Shown one piece after another: positions 9,906 through 27,662 of a stretch of DNA of 64,000 nucleotides; within the stretch, counting starts at the first letter, position 1, and each line of letters begins with the position of its first letter. The stretch comes from Takakia lepidozioides. Its lineage: Eukaryota; Streptophyta; Takakiopsida; Takakiales; Takakiaceae. The DNA is taken from NCBI GenBank assembly GCA_030704615.1, contig CM060731.1, positions 86,222,756 to 86,286,755 of the forward strand. Reading direction: 5' to 3'. A program made the translations under genes and the position numbers. Under the pieces are notes generated by a model that searched no databases, was not told where the DNA came from, and was given only the letters and a program-made list of their open reading frames with translations.

Positions 9906-12900
9906 TTGTGTTTTTCTGTTGCTTTGTGTGGCCTTTTGCTAGGATACTTGAATGCATGGAAATGTTTGGATGCAGGACTCCAAAGGTTGAGGTGGTGGAG
10001 GGATCACAGGGCTCTAAAGTCCCACAGGAGGAAACGGAGGAAGCAACTGCTGCCCCCCCCCCCTTCGAGCACGGGTCTTCCTGTCAGGCCAAACCTTGTG
10101 CGCTTCAAGGACGTGGTTTGGAAAGGCAAAGGTTTGAAGAAGAATGCATTAGAGAAAGAGACACGCATGGCAAAGATGATGGAGAGTCGCCAACAGGGGT
10201 CCCCTTCTCCAGCAAAGAGCAGGAAACAACAGGCTGTCGTTGAGGATACCACCTCACCGGATCAGTCTCCTTCCCCTGCAAAGAGCAAGAAGCAGAAGGG
10301 GGCAGTGGAGATTCGGACGAGAACGAAGGAATCCCCTTCCCCTACAAAGAGTAAGAAGCAGAAGGGGGCGAAAGCAAAGGCAGAGTAGTCTCCAGCAAGA
10401 CCCCTTCCGCGAGCTGAAGCTCAGTTCCTACAAGAGTTTCAGAAGGAGACCGGGGGCAAGTCGCCAGCAGCCAAGGCACCTGCTCTGACGACGAGCACTT
10501 CCATCGTAGTTGATCTTTCAGCGGATGAAGGTGCTGCTTCTCAACATGGGGAGCACATGGTCTCAATATGGTCTCAGCATGGGGAGCACAACTTCTCCTA
10601 CCTTCTACAAGACGTTCGTGACATCAGGGGAGCTACATGGACGCGGACTCCATTCTCCCACATGATCTGCCCGCCTACATAAAGAAGAATACAGGCACGG
10701 CTGTGGGTGGTCTATCTGAACAGCCCCTTCCCCCACCCCCAGAAATGTCGCCGGAGGATTTCCAGAGTGCAGCAAATGCCATGTTGGAGGAGACTCACAG
10801 CAGCATTGGCAGAGTTCTGGGGACCAGGGTCTTCCCTCGGACACTGCGAATTCCACTTTGTCGAATGGTCTCCCTCCCCATAGTCAAGCCTGCTCTCCCA
10901 GGGGATGTGGATAAGATAAAGTTCGCATTCAGAGAAGGCTATCGGTTGGGGTCTGCCGCCTTCTAAGTTTCCATTGAGAATGAGGTTGGTGAATCGCGTG
11001 GCCCATCAGCGGAAGAATTAGCAGCTTGGGGTCCCCACTGGCACACTCGCAACGAAGAATTCGAGAAAATGCTGAAGGATGATCCAATGTTTGGACATAT
11101 GGCGGGGAAAATGTTTTATGTTGGGAACGGGAATCATGGTCTTCTTGCATAGTGGGAGTACTTCAAGTAGAACCTCCCTGAGGAAATGCAGTGGCACTCC
11201 ATGGTGGACTGTGTGATCCTGAAGATCAAGGCAACAGACTCCTCCCTGTTGAAAAATGCTATGGCAGACCTGAACATGTAAGATTCTTATTCCCATCCCA
11301 TTGAATCCCCAAATGCGATGCCGCATTCCATTTTCTTTCAATTTCTGTATTCCGAATGTTATTTGCGCACTTCCGTGGACTGAATTGGAGAGTGGGCCTT
11401 GCAGGGTCACTGAAAATGCATACGTGCATACCCATATGGCACATATGTTGTACAAGGTGAGGAAAACAGGTCTGACTGAGCCGTCTAAGTTCGCCCAGCT
11501 GCTGGATCCGGAACTCATTCAAAAATCGGAGGCGAAAGCAGACCGGACATGGTATTGGCTTACTATGGATACAATGGTGGAGGTGGTATACGAAGTAAGT
11601 CATGCTCCCATTTCCCGCACCTGAGCTTTCTTCAGTTTCATCTCTTCTGTGCAGATGAATTGAATCTAATGTTGGTGCATTTGGTTGTTCGCAGCCAAAT
11701 ATCAAGTTGGATTTGGCCCATGCCAAACGCTTCTTCATGGAAAGTGAGGGGCTGCCCAAAATAGTGCAAGCATTGACGGACTACTTGAAGGAAGCCGGGG
11801 TGAACTCGAGAATCAAATACAAGTCAAAACTTGTGAAGCTGGTGGCCATTGCAGATCCGACTGTTGGAAAGGATTTCGTGCCAGAGATTGTAAAACATTA
11901 TTCTCGGGCCATACACCCGATTGGAGAAACTGCATCACGTCTCAATGGCTTGTGTTGATGCGAAAAAAAAGGTAAGGTTGCTCTGTACTACATTTCCTTT
12001 TGGGCAATAGCGATTGTACTTCCTCTTCCTGACATTGGATTGGAAATGGCAGACAAGGCGGCTGTCAATCTGGAATGCAGCGGAGAATATAAGGACCATG
12101 TGGTCTTTCCCACTCAAAATTTCCGACCCTGCCGTGGATGTGTGGCTCAACCACATGACTTGGTGGTTCCAGGTAATTCAAGGTACTTCCTTTCATTTCC
12201 ATTACTTTCATTTCTTCAATGCATGAGCCAGTGACAATGGATCAACTGGAATGCAAGTAATGACGAATGTGAAGGAACAACTTAACCTCCTAACCGGCCA
12301 GTTCAGAGCTTGTACATAAAGTGGGATGGAACACAGAGCATGGAAGACTATGTGAACCATTTCAGAATTGCCTACAAGGAGTCCCTCTTCTTTAGGGAGC
12401 TCCAGACAGCAAGAAGAAGCGTGGAGTTCACACATCAAGAGGGGGCCGGGAAAGCAGCCATGCGAATTGTGTTCAGGTAAGCACTAACAACATTTTTCAT
12501 GCACCTTTGCACGGTTTCTGCAAAACCTGGGATATGCGGGTCTACTGGGAAATGCGGCACCGCATTTGCAGTTTCTGCTGCGGATGGTACTCTGCAGGGA
12601 CAATGTTTGAAAACAGCAAATACGGCACCGCATTTCAGTCCAATGTGTATGTCAGCCCAGAATTGCATCTGCTGGTATTACGCACAGCTGACGCATGTGG
12701 TGTGTATTGCAGGTATATCAAATATGTCCTCGTTAAGAGCGGGGCTCTGGCAAGGGAGCCCCCGTTTTTCTTAGCTTGGAGGACACCAGGCCCGGCCTCT
12801 ATTTACACAGCTGACATTGAGAAAGAGTGGCATCCCGAGCATCTAGTTGCTTGCCCCTGGTACCTGGACATATCGGGCGGAGTTGTGGACGAATCTGGGA

Positions 12901-13020
12901 CAGAAATGCATGGGGAAGCCAAAAAAAAGAAAAAATCGTGTCCATGCTGGTCCAATGCAGCCAGGGGAGGCTGCTGCTCTCAAAGAATCCATGAAAGTGT
13001 CGATCAATTTTTCGGATCAT
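9906..13020 (+). pseudogene. Decayed multi-exon gene, family not recognised
   Basis: Coding-like blocks run on plus. 9906-10388 contains three SPSP(A/T)KS(K/R)KQ repeats, basic and nuclear-localisation-like. The same frame continues past TAG (10386-10388) to about 10630. 10637-11280 holds three in-frame stops (10966, 11150 and about 11170). Further exon-like blocks lie at about 11440-11610, 11695-11970, about 12290-12476 and 12713-13020. The last intron (12477-12712) has clean GT/AG ends and restores frame (VFR-YIKYVL). The C-terminus has a KKKKK run. The several in-frame stops argue against function. Repeated-family origin is likely but unproven; I do not recognise a domain. An alternative is a living gene whose true exons avoid the stops. 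Confidence 0.45.
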
Positions 13021-13116
13021 AATTTAGAATAGCATATTTTCTGTACATTAGTATACATTATATGAAGTTTAGTACGAAATCCTAGTAAGAAATCATAAAG
13101 AAAATGAATTCTAGCA

Positions 13117-13821
13117 ATGGCAGAGCCGGAGGACCAGTCGAATGACAACTCCCTGATTTCGGGGTTGACAGACCATGTGGCACTAGAATGCATTGCACGG
13201 GTGCCTCGCTCGTATTATTTACCGTTGAAAGGTGTTTGTAAAAAATGGCAGAATGTTTTATCGGTGGTTGATGACGAAGGCCGCAATGACGTCCTTGAGA
13301 CTTGAAAACGGGTGGAGATCAAAGAAAAATGGTTATACATGCTGGCTGGGCCTGCATACAATGCCCAGTATCCCATAGGTAAGTAGAAGTGGTGGCCGTT
13401 TGACCTCGTTAGTACGCGGTGACGATGTCTGGATTACACATTTGAAGTGTCTGACAGGGAGCCGGCAGTTACATGAACGCAGCTTTTGGTTCGCGGACAG
13501 TGCTCTAGAGGCTACATGGTATGGAGGTATGATTTAGAGACCAACAAGTAGTCTTCAACGCCAAGAATGATTAAGGATCGATGTCTTTTTGGATCAGCAA
13601 ACGCAGGCAATAATACCTATATTGCTGGAGGATCTCACCAGCAGACAACTCTCAAGACAACACTACAATTCGCTATTTCAAGCATGGGAGCCCCTCCCCA
13701 ACGTCAACATAGCACGGAAGTGGAATTCAATTGGAAGAACAAGGGAAAATGTGGACCGCGGGATGTTGGCCAATCAAGGGTGGCGATCCCACTCTCCAAT
13801 CGGATGAATGTTCTTGGATGA
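13117..13821 (+). pseudogene. F-box/kelch-repeat protein pseudogene
   Basis: The first 62 codons match an F-box of the plant F-box/kelch class: ISGLTDHVALECIARVPRSY followed by LKGVCKKWQNVL. Such proteins serve as substrate receptors of SCF ubiquitin ligases. A TGA at 13303-13305 ends the frame. The same frame then continues with KEKWLYMLAGPAYNAQ, matching the segment that normally joins F-box to kelch, and a further stop follows. A later block (13567 onward, NTYIAGG) resembles a kelch blade after a frame change. No introns are needed. The remainder of the propeller is missing. Confidence 0.75.
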
Positions 13822-13859
13822 GAAGCATCATTCATGTGAATTTAAACGAATCATGTACC

Positions 13860-14060
13860 CAACTTAAATGGCATGTACCAACTTAAGTTGGTCATGTATC
13901 CATAGATGAAAATCAGTGGATGGATGAAAAATCTAGGGATGGAAAGTGGATGAATGAAAAATAGATGGATGAATTTCAAGGATGGAAGATGGATGAAAAG
14001 TTAGCAGATGGATGAATTTGCAGGGATGAAAAAAGGGTTTTATGGATGGCTGAAATTGGA
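13860..14060. repeat. GGATGAA/GGATGGA-rich stretch
   Basis: Many copies of GGATGAA or GGATGGA within 200 bp. The same heptamer is enriched in the subterminal regions of the foldback element (44690-45260 and 63360-63900) and in LTR-like pieces elsewhere, so this may be a transposon end fragment. Confidence 0.45.
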
Positions 14061-14628
14061 AGTTTTTTTTATATGTAAATTGCTTTCCAAGTCTTTGGGT
14101 TTTATTAACTAGCTCTTACAAACCTGAGCCCCCATAGTGCTTATAGTCGGGATGAGATTCATATCCCTTCACAAAACACCTAACTAGACTCAGGGATGAA
14201 TGGTAAATACTTCTTCCCAATGCCCCTCCAATTCCCAATGCCCCTCCAATTCCCGGGTGTTTGAGTTCAAGTTACCCTCAGGGCAGGGCTAAATCCCTCC
14301 CTTAAACTCAATTTGCAGTTGAAGGGGGTCCAAATAATTCAATAGCTCAATGGCTATTTCTACATAATAAACAATGCACAACAATAATTAATAAATAAAA
14401 AAAATATCCCCTGGAGGTGCTATTAGATCTTTGGGATCCTTAGGAGATTCCCCATCCAACGAGTATTTTTCTGACTTTTGCTCGCCAACACCCGAAAATG
14501 AGCGCATGAAAAAAGAAACCAAGCACGCTTGCAAGCAAAATGTGATTGACACAACAAACAGAAAGCGAGCTAAAAGCTTGATTAGAGAATCCCTGATTGT
14601 AGCTGCGAGGACACAAGATGGAGAGAGA

Positions 14629-15390
14629 TACCGTACTTACCTAGCTTATTAGGCAATAATTAATTCAAAATCATGTGCCCAATTAAATTTAGAACATTTT
14701 TGGAAAACGTGCCTAAAACTTGGAAAAATTTCCTGAGAAGTAACTGCTCGAAAATTGTGAAAAACTACCAAAATGTCCAAATATGTGGAAAAAATGCCTA
14801 AATTGTATTATTAAAGTCCAAAAAAATGGTAAAAATACCTACAATTTAAAATTTCATGTCCACATAACTTCCAAAGGGCCGTGCATTGATAATAGTTTTT
14901 GAGGGAGGTAAAAAATAATTGTTGAGGTAATATCTATCTTCAAAAACCATTATATTTTTTAAAGAGAAAAATTACCTCAACAATAGTTTTTGAGAGAGGA
15001 AAAAAATAATTGTTTTATTATGTTATTATGGATGTGGTGCCTTTGGATAAGAACCGTAGATCCTTTATAAGAATGGATGAATGTTTTCTCAAACCAACTA
15101 TATTAAGGCTCATCCTAAGATCTAACAACTATGGAGGTGTGCTAACAAAGAGGAGAGCCATATTTTCATAACACATATCAAATAACGCTCTAGTCATGCC
15201 ATTTTCAAGTGTAAATTTTTACAGAGCAAAGATTTCATAACATTAAGGGTGACATAACAAAAAAGCAGGTAACATTTATCCAGGGTCGACTGTAATACAT
15301 GCCTAATGTTTGGAAATTACCTAGGTGAGGTGAAATATAATAAAAAGGAATCTGCCTAATAATATTCCATTACGCTAGGTAAGTACGGTA
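14629..15390. mobile_element. Small non-autonomous inverted-repeat element (762 bp)
   Basis: Perfect 17-bp terminal inverted repeats: TACCGTACTTACCTAGC at 14629-14645 and its complement at 15374-15390. The flanks read GAGAGA on the left and GAGACT on the right, consistent with a short GAGA-type duplication, although the left flank is itself GA-repetitive. The interior is AT-rich with internal repeats around TAGTTTTTGAG, and no transposase ORF. Superfamily not assigned. Confidence 0.75.
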
Positions 15391-15689
15391 GAGACTAGAG
15401 ACCAAGTTCCCGCTCCCGCCACCTGCCACATTGCCGCCACCTTTCGCACGTGCCGGGGGCCTGCTGCTGTTCGCACGGGCGGGCATGCAGCCCCGCTGGC
15501 ACTTGTCACTGGCAAATGCCCAGCCCCCCGCCCCACAATATTGCCTGCCACGTGGTGAAGTCAACCCTATTGGGGGACCCCCAAACCATTGGATTTTGGA
15601 TACCCGTGGGCACTCAAAATATTCCTGACGGTGGTCCTTTAGATTTTTTAGGGTGCCATCAACACAACAGGGGGTGCAGAATTTAATGG

Positions 15690-15781
15690 CTACATTTTTT
15701 ATTCAGAGCTCAAATTCATCCAACTTCATTTGCACATATTTTCATCCAATCGAAACGGGTCGCGTCATCCTTAGGGGTTAA
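15690..15781. mobile_element. Right end of a TTAA-bounded element
   Basis: Ends GGGTCGCGTCATCCTTAGGG then GTTAA at 15781, nearly the same as the right terminus of the complete element at 26838. The left end is not seen here. Confidence 0.5.
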
Positions 15782-16822
15782 GGTCCAAGCTATTTTTAAC
15801 ATTAAGGCAGTTGTAGATCCAAGTGAATATGTAGTCTTTGCCTTGGGGCAATGCTATGTTCAAAACTTTGCAGGAATTTGCAGGAATTTTGAGAAAATTT
15901 CCTTTGAATTTTGAGTGCACTTACCCTGCATGAAGGAACCTTCGTAACCCTATTGGCTCATAGTAAGTTACAGGCCGTAACGCATGGCTTACAGTTTGTA
16001 ACAGCACTCTTAACAGTTCTCACATGTAAATAATTTCTTTTTCTTCTGCACAGAAAATGGCGACTGAAATGATGGAAAGAGCACCCCCCAAGAAAGCCGT
16101 GAAAGGACTTGGCTAGCAAAAGGATTGCAATGTGACAAGAACTTTTCTAAGAAATTCTTTATGCTAGATAAAGAACCCCTAGGCGGTGGCTCACCCATTC
16201 TCACGTTCTCACATTCACCACTCCGACTATCCTCGCGGCCAAAGCTCAAATAGGGGAAGCACTTGTAGGGGTGCTTTACCCTCCACCAAACATTCGGGAA
16301 TCTGCGGGTGCAAACTCATTGGATGAGAACCACATGGATGACAGGAAGTCCTTCCATGGATGATAAAACTCCCTCTGTTTTTTGTCCAGGCACAGCCTTT
16401 ATGGGGGATGAGTCCAGACAAAAACAGAAAGTGACGTGGCAGACTTGGACTGGATTCAACAAACTTACCACAAAAATAAGCGTTCAATGGAGCGACGCCG
16501 ACGTCAGTACCTCCGAGTCGGGACCAAAAGACATTGTTTTTCTTGCATACTCTGCAAAAAACAGAAAAAACGATTAAATCATTTGTTGCAACGTAAAGCC
16601 CTATAAGATTTTTTCCTATAGCTTTATGGGGCTAGTTATAGAGCAGAATCGGGGGTATTAGGGCCTCACACGTGAGCTCCCTCGTGGGCGTGTGAGCTCC
16701 CCCGTGAGCGGGAGCTTACGCGTAAGATCCCTGCAACCCAGGGAAAAACGTGTAAGGCTCATCCAGCCGCTCATCCAGCCTTGGATCTACGGCATACGCA
16801 GGGTCCCGTCGGGCTTTACGCA
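15782..16822. other. No gene recognised
   Basis: About 1 kb of mixed sequence. Short direct repeats of GTGAGCTCCC occur near 16670-16710. I see no ORF with recognisable features. Confidence 0.5.
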
Positions 16823-18595
16823 GGGTGAGGCATTATCCCGCGGGGCTTCCAGTTAGGGAATAGCAAAAAGGCCGTGTCGCGGGACGCCATAAAAATGATA
16901 GTTTTGGGCTGGCCTGGGGCGCTGCCCGGGGGTCTAGGCCATGGACCAAGCGAGGTCTGGGCCTGGGACTGGATGTCCTGCAACCCCAGTCCATACAGGG
17001 AACTCATTGGGAACAAATTTCGGCCGCTGCCCGTCCTTTCCTATTGTCCTGGGGTTGCAGTGGCCCGGGCTGAGAAAGCCCGGGAAAGATTCTCTAGCCC
17101 TGGGTACATATTCCCTGGACCCGGGGAAATATTCTTTATAACCACAAGGTTTGTAGCCACAAGGTTGTGCAAATATAAAGTCAGTCCCACCTTCAGCCTG
17201 CTCCTCGCAACCTTCTGCCACACTACCCGTGTGTCCGTGTACCAAAGCGTACCATAGCAAAAGCTTATCGCAGAGGAGTCTTTGTTTTAATGTTCTAGTG
17301 TTGATTGTGAGGTTGCTGTCTTCTCTCTCTCCTTTCGCAGTTAGCAGTGCACAATGTCGCACTGTCGAACAAACCAATCAATATCAACCAAGCATGGTCG
17401 GCCGTGGCCGAATGAAAATTGAATAATGAATATTGCCAATCAACACTAGAACAAGTAGATTTGTTACTGATAAACAAAAGACTAGCATGGAGAAACTTTA
17501 GAGTTTTCAAGGCTGACTCTCTAATGTTGGCTCTTCACAAGAATAGTTGGACACGGTTTGTTGTATAATGGTCGATCCAGGTGGAAAATCACAGAAATCA
17601 AATTCACATCTTGAACAGTGCACATGGTATGTCCTATGTGCAGCTTTGAGGCAAGGTGGAACTCCACACGGAGGGCTTTGGGAGGAGGATGTGGAACTGG
17701 GAACCTGTGGACGATTGCTGGATGTGTGATCCGAACTGGGCACAAAACAGGCAGTCCCTGGCTGACTGCGCAATTGGATTCGGTAAGGATGCTACTGGTG
17801 GAAAAAATGGCAAAATTTACACGGTCACTGATGACGATGTCATCAACCCTGCCCCGAGCACATTGCGGTATGGTGTCCTTCAAGATGAGCCTCTCTGGAT
17901 TGTTTTTGAGCGCAACATGAATATCCAACTCCAGCATGAACTCATTATGAATAGCTACAAAACGATCGATGGCCGGGGTGCCAAAGTCCACATTGCTTGG
18001 GGCGCAGGCTTAACTATTCTATTCTTTTCGAACATTATCATCCATGGAATTCACATTCATGACATTGTTCATACTGGCCCTGCAATTGTCCGAAGCAATC
18101 CCCAACACTATGGCCACAGATTATGGAAGAGTGTCAAGGATATGCAAAGGATCTGATAAAAGTGTGAAGTCCCAGGCAGTCAAGGAATATTCGTTTGGAA
18201 TATTTCTCGGGTGTCTTCATATCCCATGATAAAGAATATTTCCCTGGGTCCAGGAAATATGTACCCAGGGCTAGAGAACCTTTCTCGGGCTTTCTAAGCC
18301 CGGGCCACTGCAACCCCAGGACAATAGGAAAGGACGGGCAGCGGCCGAAATTTGTTCCCAATGAGTTCCCTGTATGGACTGGGGTTGCAGGACATCCAGT
18401 CCCAGGCCCGGACCTCGCTTGTTCCATGGCCTAGACCCCGGGCAGTGCCCCAGGCCAGTCCAAAACTATCATTTTTATGGCGTCCCGCGACACGGCCTTT
18501 TTGCTATTCCCTATTCCAGTACCGAGGCCCTGTAATACGAGCCCCAGGATTACAGGGCCGAGGTGCTGGAAGCCCCGCGGGATAATGCCTCACCC
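16823..18595. mobile_element. Inverted-repeat element carrying a host gene fragment
   Basis: Left arm 16823-17140 and right arm 18229-18595 are inverted copies of each other, with termini GGGTGAGGCATTATCCCGCG and its complement ending at 18595. The right arm has a ~50-bp extra segment near 18515-18567, itself a small hairpin around CCCTGTAAT. No transposase is visible and I could not find a convincing target-site duplication. The arms enclose a pectate lyase fragment, the layout of Pack-MULE-like gene capture; the superfamily is undetermined. Confidence 0.75.
17656..18156 (+). pseudogene. Pectate lyase (PL1) fragment captured in a transposon
   Basis: The frame from about 17698 matches the N-terminal half of plant pectate lyases: [20 protein letters not shown], then [53 protein letters not shown] and [11 protein letters not shown]. 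The family cleaves de-esterified pectin by beta-elimination in the cell wall. The match ends at about 18110, followed by a stop at 18156. The region with the calcium-binding aspartates and catalytic arginine is absent, as is a signal peptide. It lies wholly between the two inverted arms, so it is a non-functional passenger. The frame is open for 166 codons, implying recent capture or spliced-exon origin. Confidence 0.85.
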
Positions 18596-19318
18596 TACCT
18601 AAGTTATATACTTACCGCCTGTTATTCACAGCTGAAGTGGTGCGTGCAAACTGGGAGTGGGACGTGTTGCCCCCACAGCGCACACCCGTGACCCGGCTTG
18701 CTGCTGCAATTCTTCAACTCATTTTCTCATGGTGCAATTTTAACAGACAGGTTTCGAATTTTCATTTGCAGTCAGGACAACGTGCGATCTCGGGCCTGCC
18801 CGCGCTGCCCGCGCTCGCCTCCCGCGTGGGAAGCCTGACTCCCTCAAGACTGAAATTCTCCCAAGGTAGGTAGGCGTCTGAGGCTACATGTAGACTATAC
18901 ACGTTCCGCTCCCTGTCACACCGTACATTTATTACTGATCCATTCCTTTCCTCCCAAAGTGTGAATGGAGGTACAAAGGAAGCAGAGGCTCTGGACACCT
19001 CATAAAGAGCAAAGCCGTCTGTCCCTACCACCCTCCTTATTATCGTTCCCTTGCTTCTGCAGGCTGCCTGTCATCACCACCTTCTCTCTCTCTTCCAAGT
19101 GCAACCTATTCTGCTCCTTTTCAACACACTGTCTCTCTCATCCCGCCCAATTGTTTATGAAACAGCTACAGTAACCTTTTAGCTTGATCACTTCAAGCGC
19201 AGTATGCGCATGTCTAGTAGGTGCTTGTTCCCCTAGCTCTCATGTTCAATCGCACATAGCCTTCCTGCCGAGAGAGGCCTCACCTGGTCCTCTCTCTCCA
19301 TCCGTCTCTTGTCTCACA
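18596..19318. other. Upstream region of the carboxypeptidase gene
   Basis: No gene seen. CT-rich stretches lie at 19080-19145 and 19280-19315, just before the start codon. A TATA-like TTATATAC occurs near 18604, next to the transposon's right end, about 0.7 kb upstream of the ATG. I would not claim it as the promoter. Confidence 0.35.
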
Positions 19319-24667
<5,349 letters not shown>

Positions 24668-26026
24668 ACCACTTTCAATCGTCTGCTCAACGCCTTGGAG
24701 TACACTGGAGGAACGTGCCACATGTCGACCCCATGTAAACGTCTTAAACGTTGACAAAGAAGTGTGGAGAGCATTAGCCCGACTTCCCAACAAATCCGAT
24801 TGTCTTTTGAGAGCTAGGCGGATGGAGCCACAGACACAAACAGTTCATGGCACGCCAAGATATCTCGGTCCACTTGATGTTTTCGACATTCTTGAGTACA
24901 AACAAATTTAAACTCATGGCACGCAAGACTGCCAGGAGATGGTGGAAATATGAGAAACTTCTAAGTTACAACGAAAACAAATAAAATTTCGTGACTAAAC
25001 CTCATCAAATTATAGGAAAATGTGCTTCACTTCCTAGGCGATACAATGCAGCTGACCCCTGTCATCTCTCATCTCATTTTTCACCTCACCTCAATTACAC
25101 ATTTGCAGTTTACATTGTGAGCCCTCTCCACTGTCCAGTAATGACAAAAAGCACCATCAAACAATCATGCCCTCAGATAGGCACTTTTTTTAAAACATCA
25201 TTGTGTCTCTATACTTGACTGCATCCTCTGTCAAGATGGGGCTAACTTGACACTACAAAAATAGTGACAACTAAATTTGAGTACTGGTGCTGAGGGCACT
25301 GGCGCTGAGGGCACTGGCAAACAACTTTTCCTAGATTCTATTTTTATAACAGGGAAACATCCAGAAGCAGTGACAGCTCACAAATCAGGCTCCTTAACAG
25401 TGAGAGGAGAAAATAACCAGTGTTGGGCAGTTCTTAGATTTATGGTTTGTAAGGGGCAGCTCTTTGAAAGTGGGGGTCTGCTGGAGCTCCACCAATGCTG
25501 GGGTTTGGAAACTCCCATTTTATTTACCTTTCCAGTTCCAATAAGTTTCAAATTCTTCAGCTTGGACGGTTGTAGGTTCTTGTTGGTTTGAGCATCTCTG
25601 CATTACAAAAGATAGGTAAACATACAAGCCAAGCAAAACATGCAGTGAGGTCAAAAAACGATTATTGTTTAAAGGGCTCAAGCAGAGCGTGCCTGAGAGC
25701 AGCCAATGGCGAGCTCGCGATGGGGTGGGATTCGGGGTTTTCTTTTGGTAGTAAGTGTGCAGGTGGTTGTAATAATTTGGGGTCTGCTAAAGATGGTCCG
25801 CTAACGCTGGTCATTGGGTCCGAAGTCCAGTAACTGCACAGATGGGCCCCACTTCACTTCACCTTGGATAAATATTAACAGCGGGAGTAGGAAAAAAAAA
25901 ATTCGTCTAAGTGAACACTTTTTTTTTATTTTTTATTTTTTAAGAGAACAGGGGAGTGGCCCTGGATACTTGAATGATTATTGAAGGGAAACACTTCAAG
26001 AGTTAGGGAGGGATAAATTAAGCACA
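24668..26026. other. 3' flank of the carboxypeptidase gene, no gene recognised
   Basis: Short ORFs without recognisable features. A 15-bp unit (GCTGAGGGCACTGGC) is repeated twice near 25287-25317. 25910-25945 is T/A-rich. Confidence 0.5.
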
Positions 26027-26838
26027 TTAACCCCAAAAGGACGAGCTAACTTTTGGGAGTTTTCCCAAAAAGTGGGCCATACCCTCCATTGCTGAGCTGT
26101 AACTTCCTACCCCCTTACATCCAGCTGGATGAACCGTTCCATTTCATCCCTACCTACTACATAAAGGTCCTCAGAAAATTGTAGCACTTTTGACCGTTCC
26201 ATTTAGTAGATTATAACAAAAGAAAATTGAACAAGTTGAAACCATGAACAAAAAAAGAGAGGAAAAATTGCCTTGACCATGCAAGTTTGGTGATTTTACA
26301 TTTTTTCTTGAAGAAATGGCCTCCAGAATCCGGATAAGGGGCAACCAACAGGTCATCTCCCATAATCTCAGACCAAAATGCCAAAAATATGGGGGGGCTG
26401 CTTTGTATGTGAAATCTGGGGGGTAAAAAATCTTGTTTTGGCTTCTTTCCCAAGTACACCCATGAGGTGACATTTGTTTTCCAATTCCGCTGGTAAGTAA
26501 GTGCACAGTAACATTTCATGGTGGCTTGTCCAAATTTTTTGGCATTATGATAAATTTTCAGCCCTAGATGTTATCTTGAAGATTGCCCATTTGGCTGCCA
26601 CGTAGGCAGGTCACTAGTGCTCTAATACTGGATTTCATGAAACCCTGGCATTTTGCAAAATTCTAGGGAGCAGAGCTTTTATGATTTTTTGGCGCTGTAA
26701 ATTCTCACGTGTGCTCCTCTCTGACATGTACAATTCATCTTCAATGTTCACTTCCATCCAATATCATCCATGGGAATTGGAGCGTGGCAAGTAATCTGAC
26801 GCGACCCGAATCGGGTCACGTCGTCCTTTAGGGGTTAA
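26027..26838. mobile_element. Non-autonomous element bounded by TTAA
   Basis: The left end is TTAA followed by CCCCAAAAGGACGA (26027) and the right end is TCGTCCTTTAGGGG followed by TTAA (26838), an imperfect 14-bp inverted repeat flanked by TTAA. TTAA target choice with CCC-type ends recalls piggyBac-class elements; this is inference from the ends alone. No transposase ORF. A second copy of the interior lies at about 28455-28820 and a separate right end at 15781. Confidence 0.65.
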
Positions 26839-27400
26839 CATTTACAAGATGTAATATTTTTTTAAATTTAAAATTATAAAATTAACACTTATGAAATAAA
26901 GTGTATGGAATCATAAAATGATAGAGTGGAAATATGAATCGATTGTGGTCTGACGAGCTTCTCTAAGCTGCATTTCATCAAGTTCTCTCTATCTGTGCAT
27001 CTCATGGTTGAAATGATTTTCACAACGTCATAAGTCAAAAAATAAAATAATCAACCTCCATGATCTCAAACAAGGGCCAACCTCCTTCTCAAGTCTACGG
27101 ACGCTGAACATACTCCTATTGTATAGTATTAGCTTATGATCACGTTAGTATTATCTTTTGATTACCTTATGATCCTCTGATTGGTTATGTTTTGGGATGT
27201 AATCTTATCTCAAGCTGTATAGTTGGAGCATATCTCATGTTATTAGGTGAAGCCTTTAACATATTTCTTACGGGCAAATTAATGACGAGGGGAGTAACAT
27301 TTGTTAACAAATAACACTTCTACTGTACACAAGTAGGGGAGTAGAGTTTTCTTGACAGTTATGGTAGTTGAACATTTTATAGAGGTAACATTTATCAGTG
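26839..27400. other. AT-rich region, no gene recognised
   Basis: No coding signal. Around 27280-27380 it shares short stretches (GTAACATTTAT) with the interior of the inverted-repeat element at 14629-15390. Confidence 0.4.
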
Positions 27401-27662
27401 TGGATTGTATGCCCAAGTTCTCAATCGGGGTGCCCTCTCAAGGTTCCTAAGGGCAGCGGGTCCGAGCCCTCCATGGATCATGTGATTCCAAAGGCTTGGA
27501 ACGCGGCTTTTCCAGGAAATTAAGAACCACCCAACACTGAAAATAACCTCTTTCAAAGTATCCTCAACATTAGTCTCCAAGCACAAGGCTCAAGGGACGC
27601 TCAATGCAGGTGTCCCAAGGGGAAGGGGGAGAAGAAGGAGAAGATCATATCCCACCCAACAA

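Noticed and set aside
16823-18595. 3-bp target duplication around the pectate lyase element
   Set aside because: Flanks (GCA on the left, TAC on the right) do not match at the ends I can define.
19184-19318. Upstream ATG of the carboxypeptidase at 19184
   Set aside because: It would bury the signal peptide 45 residues inside; the ATG at 19319 puts it at the N-terminus.
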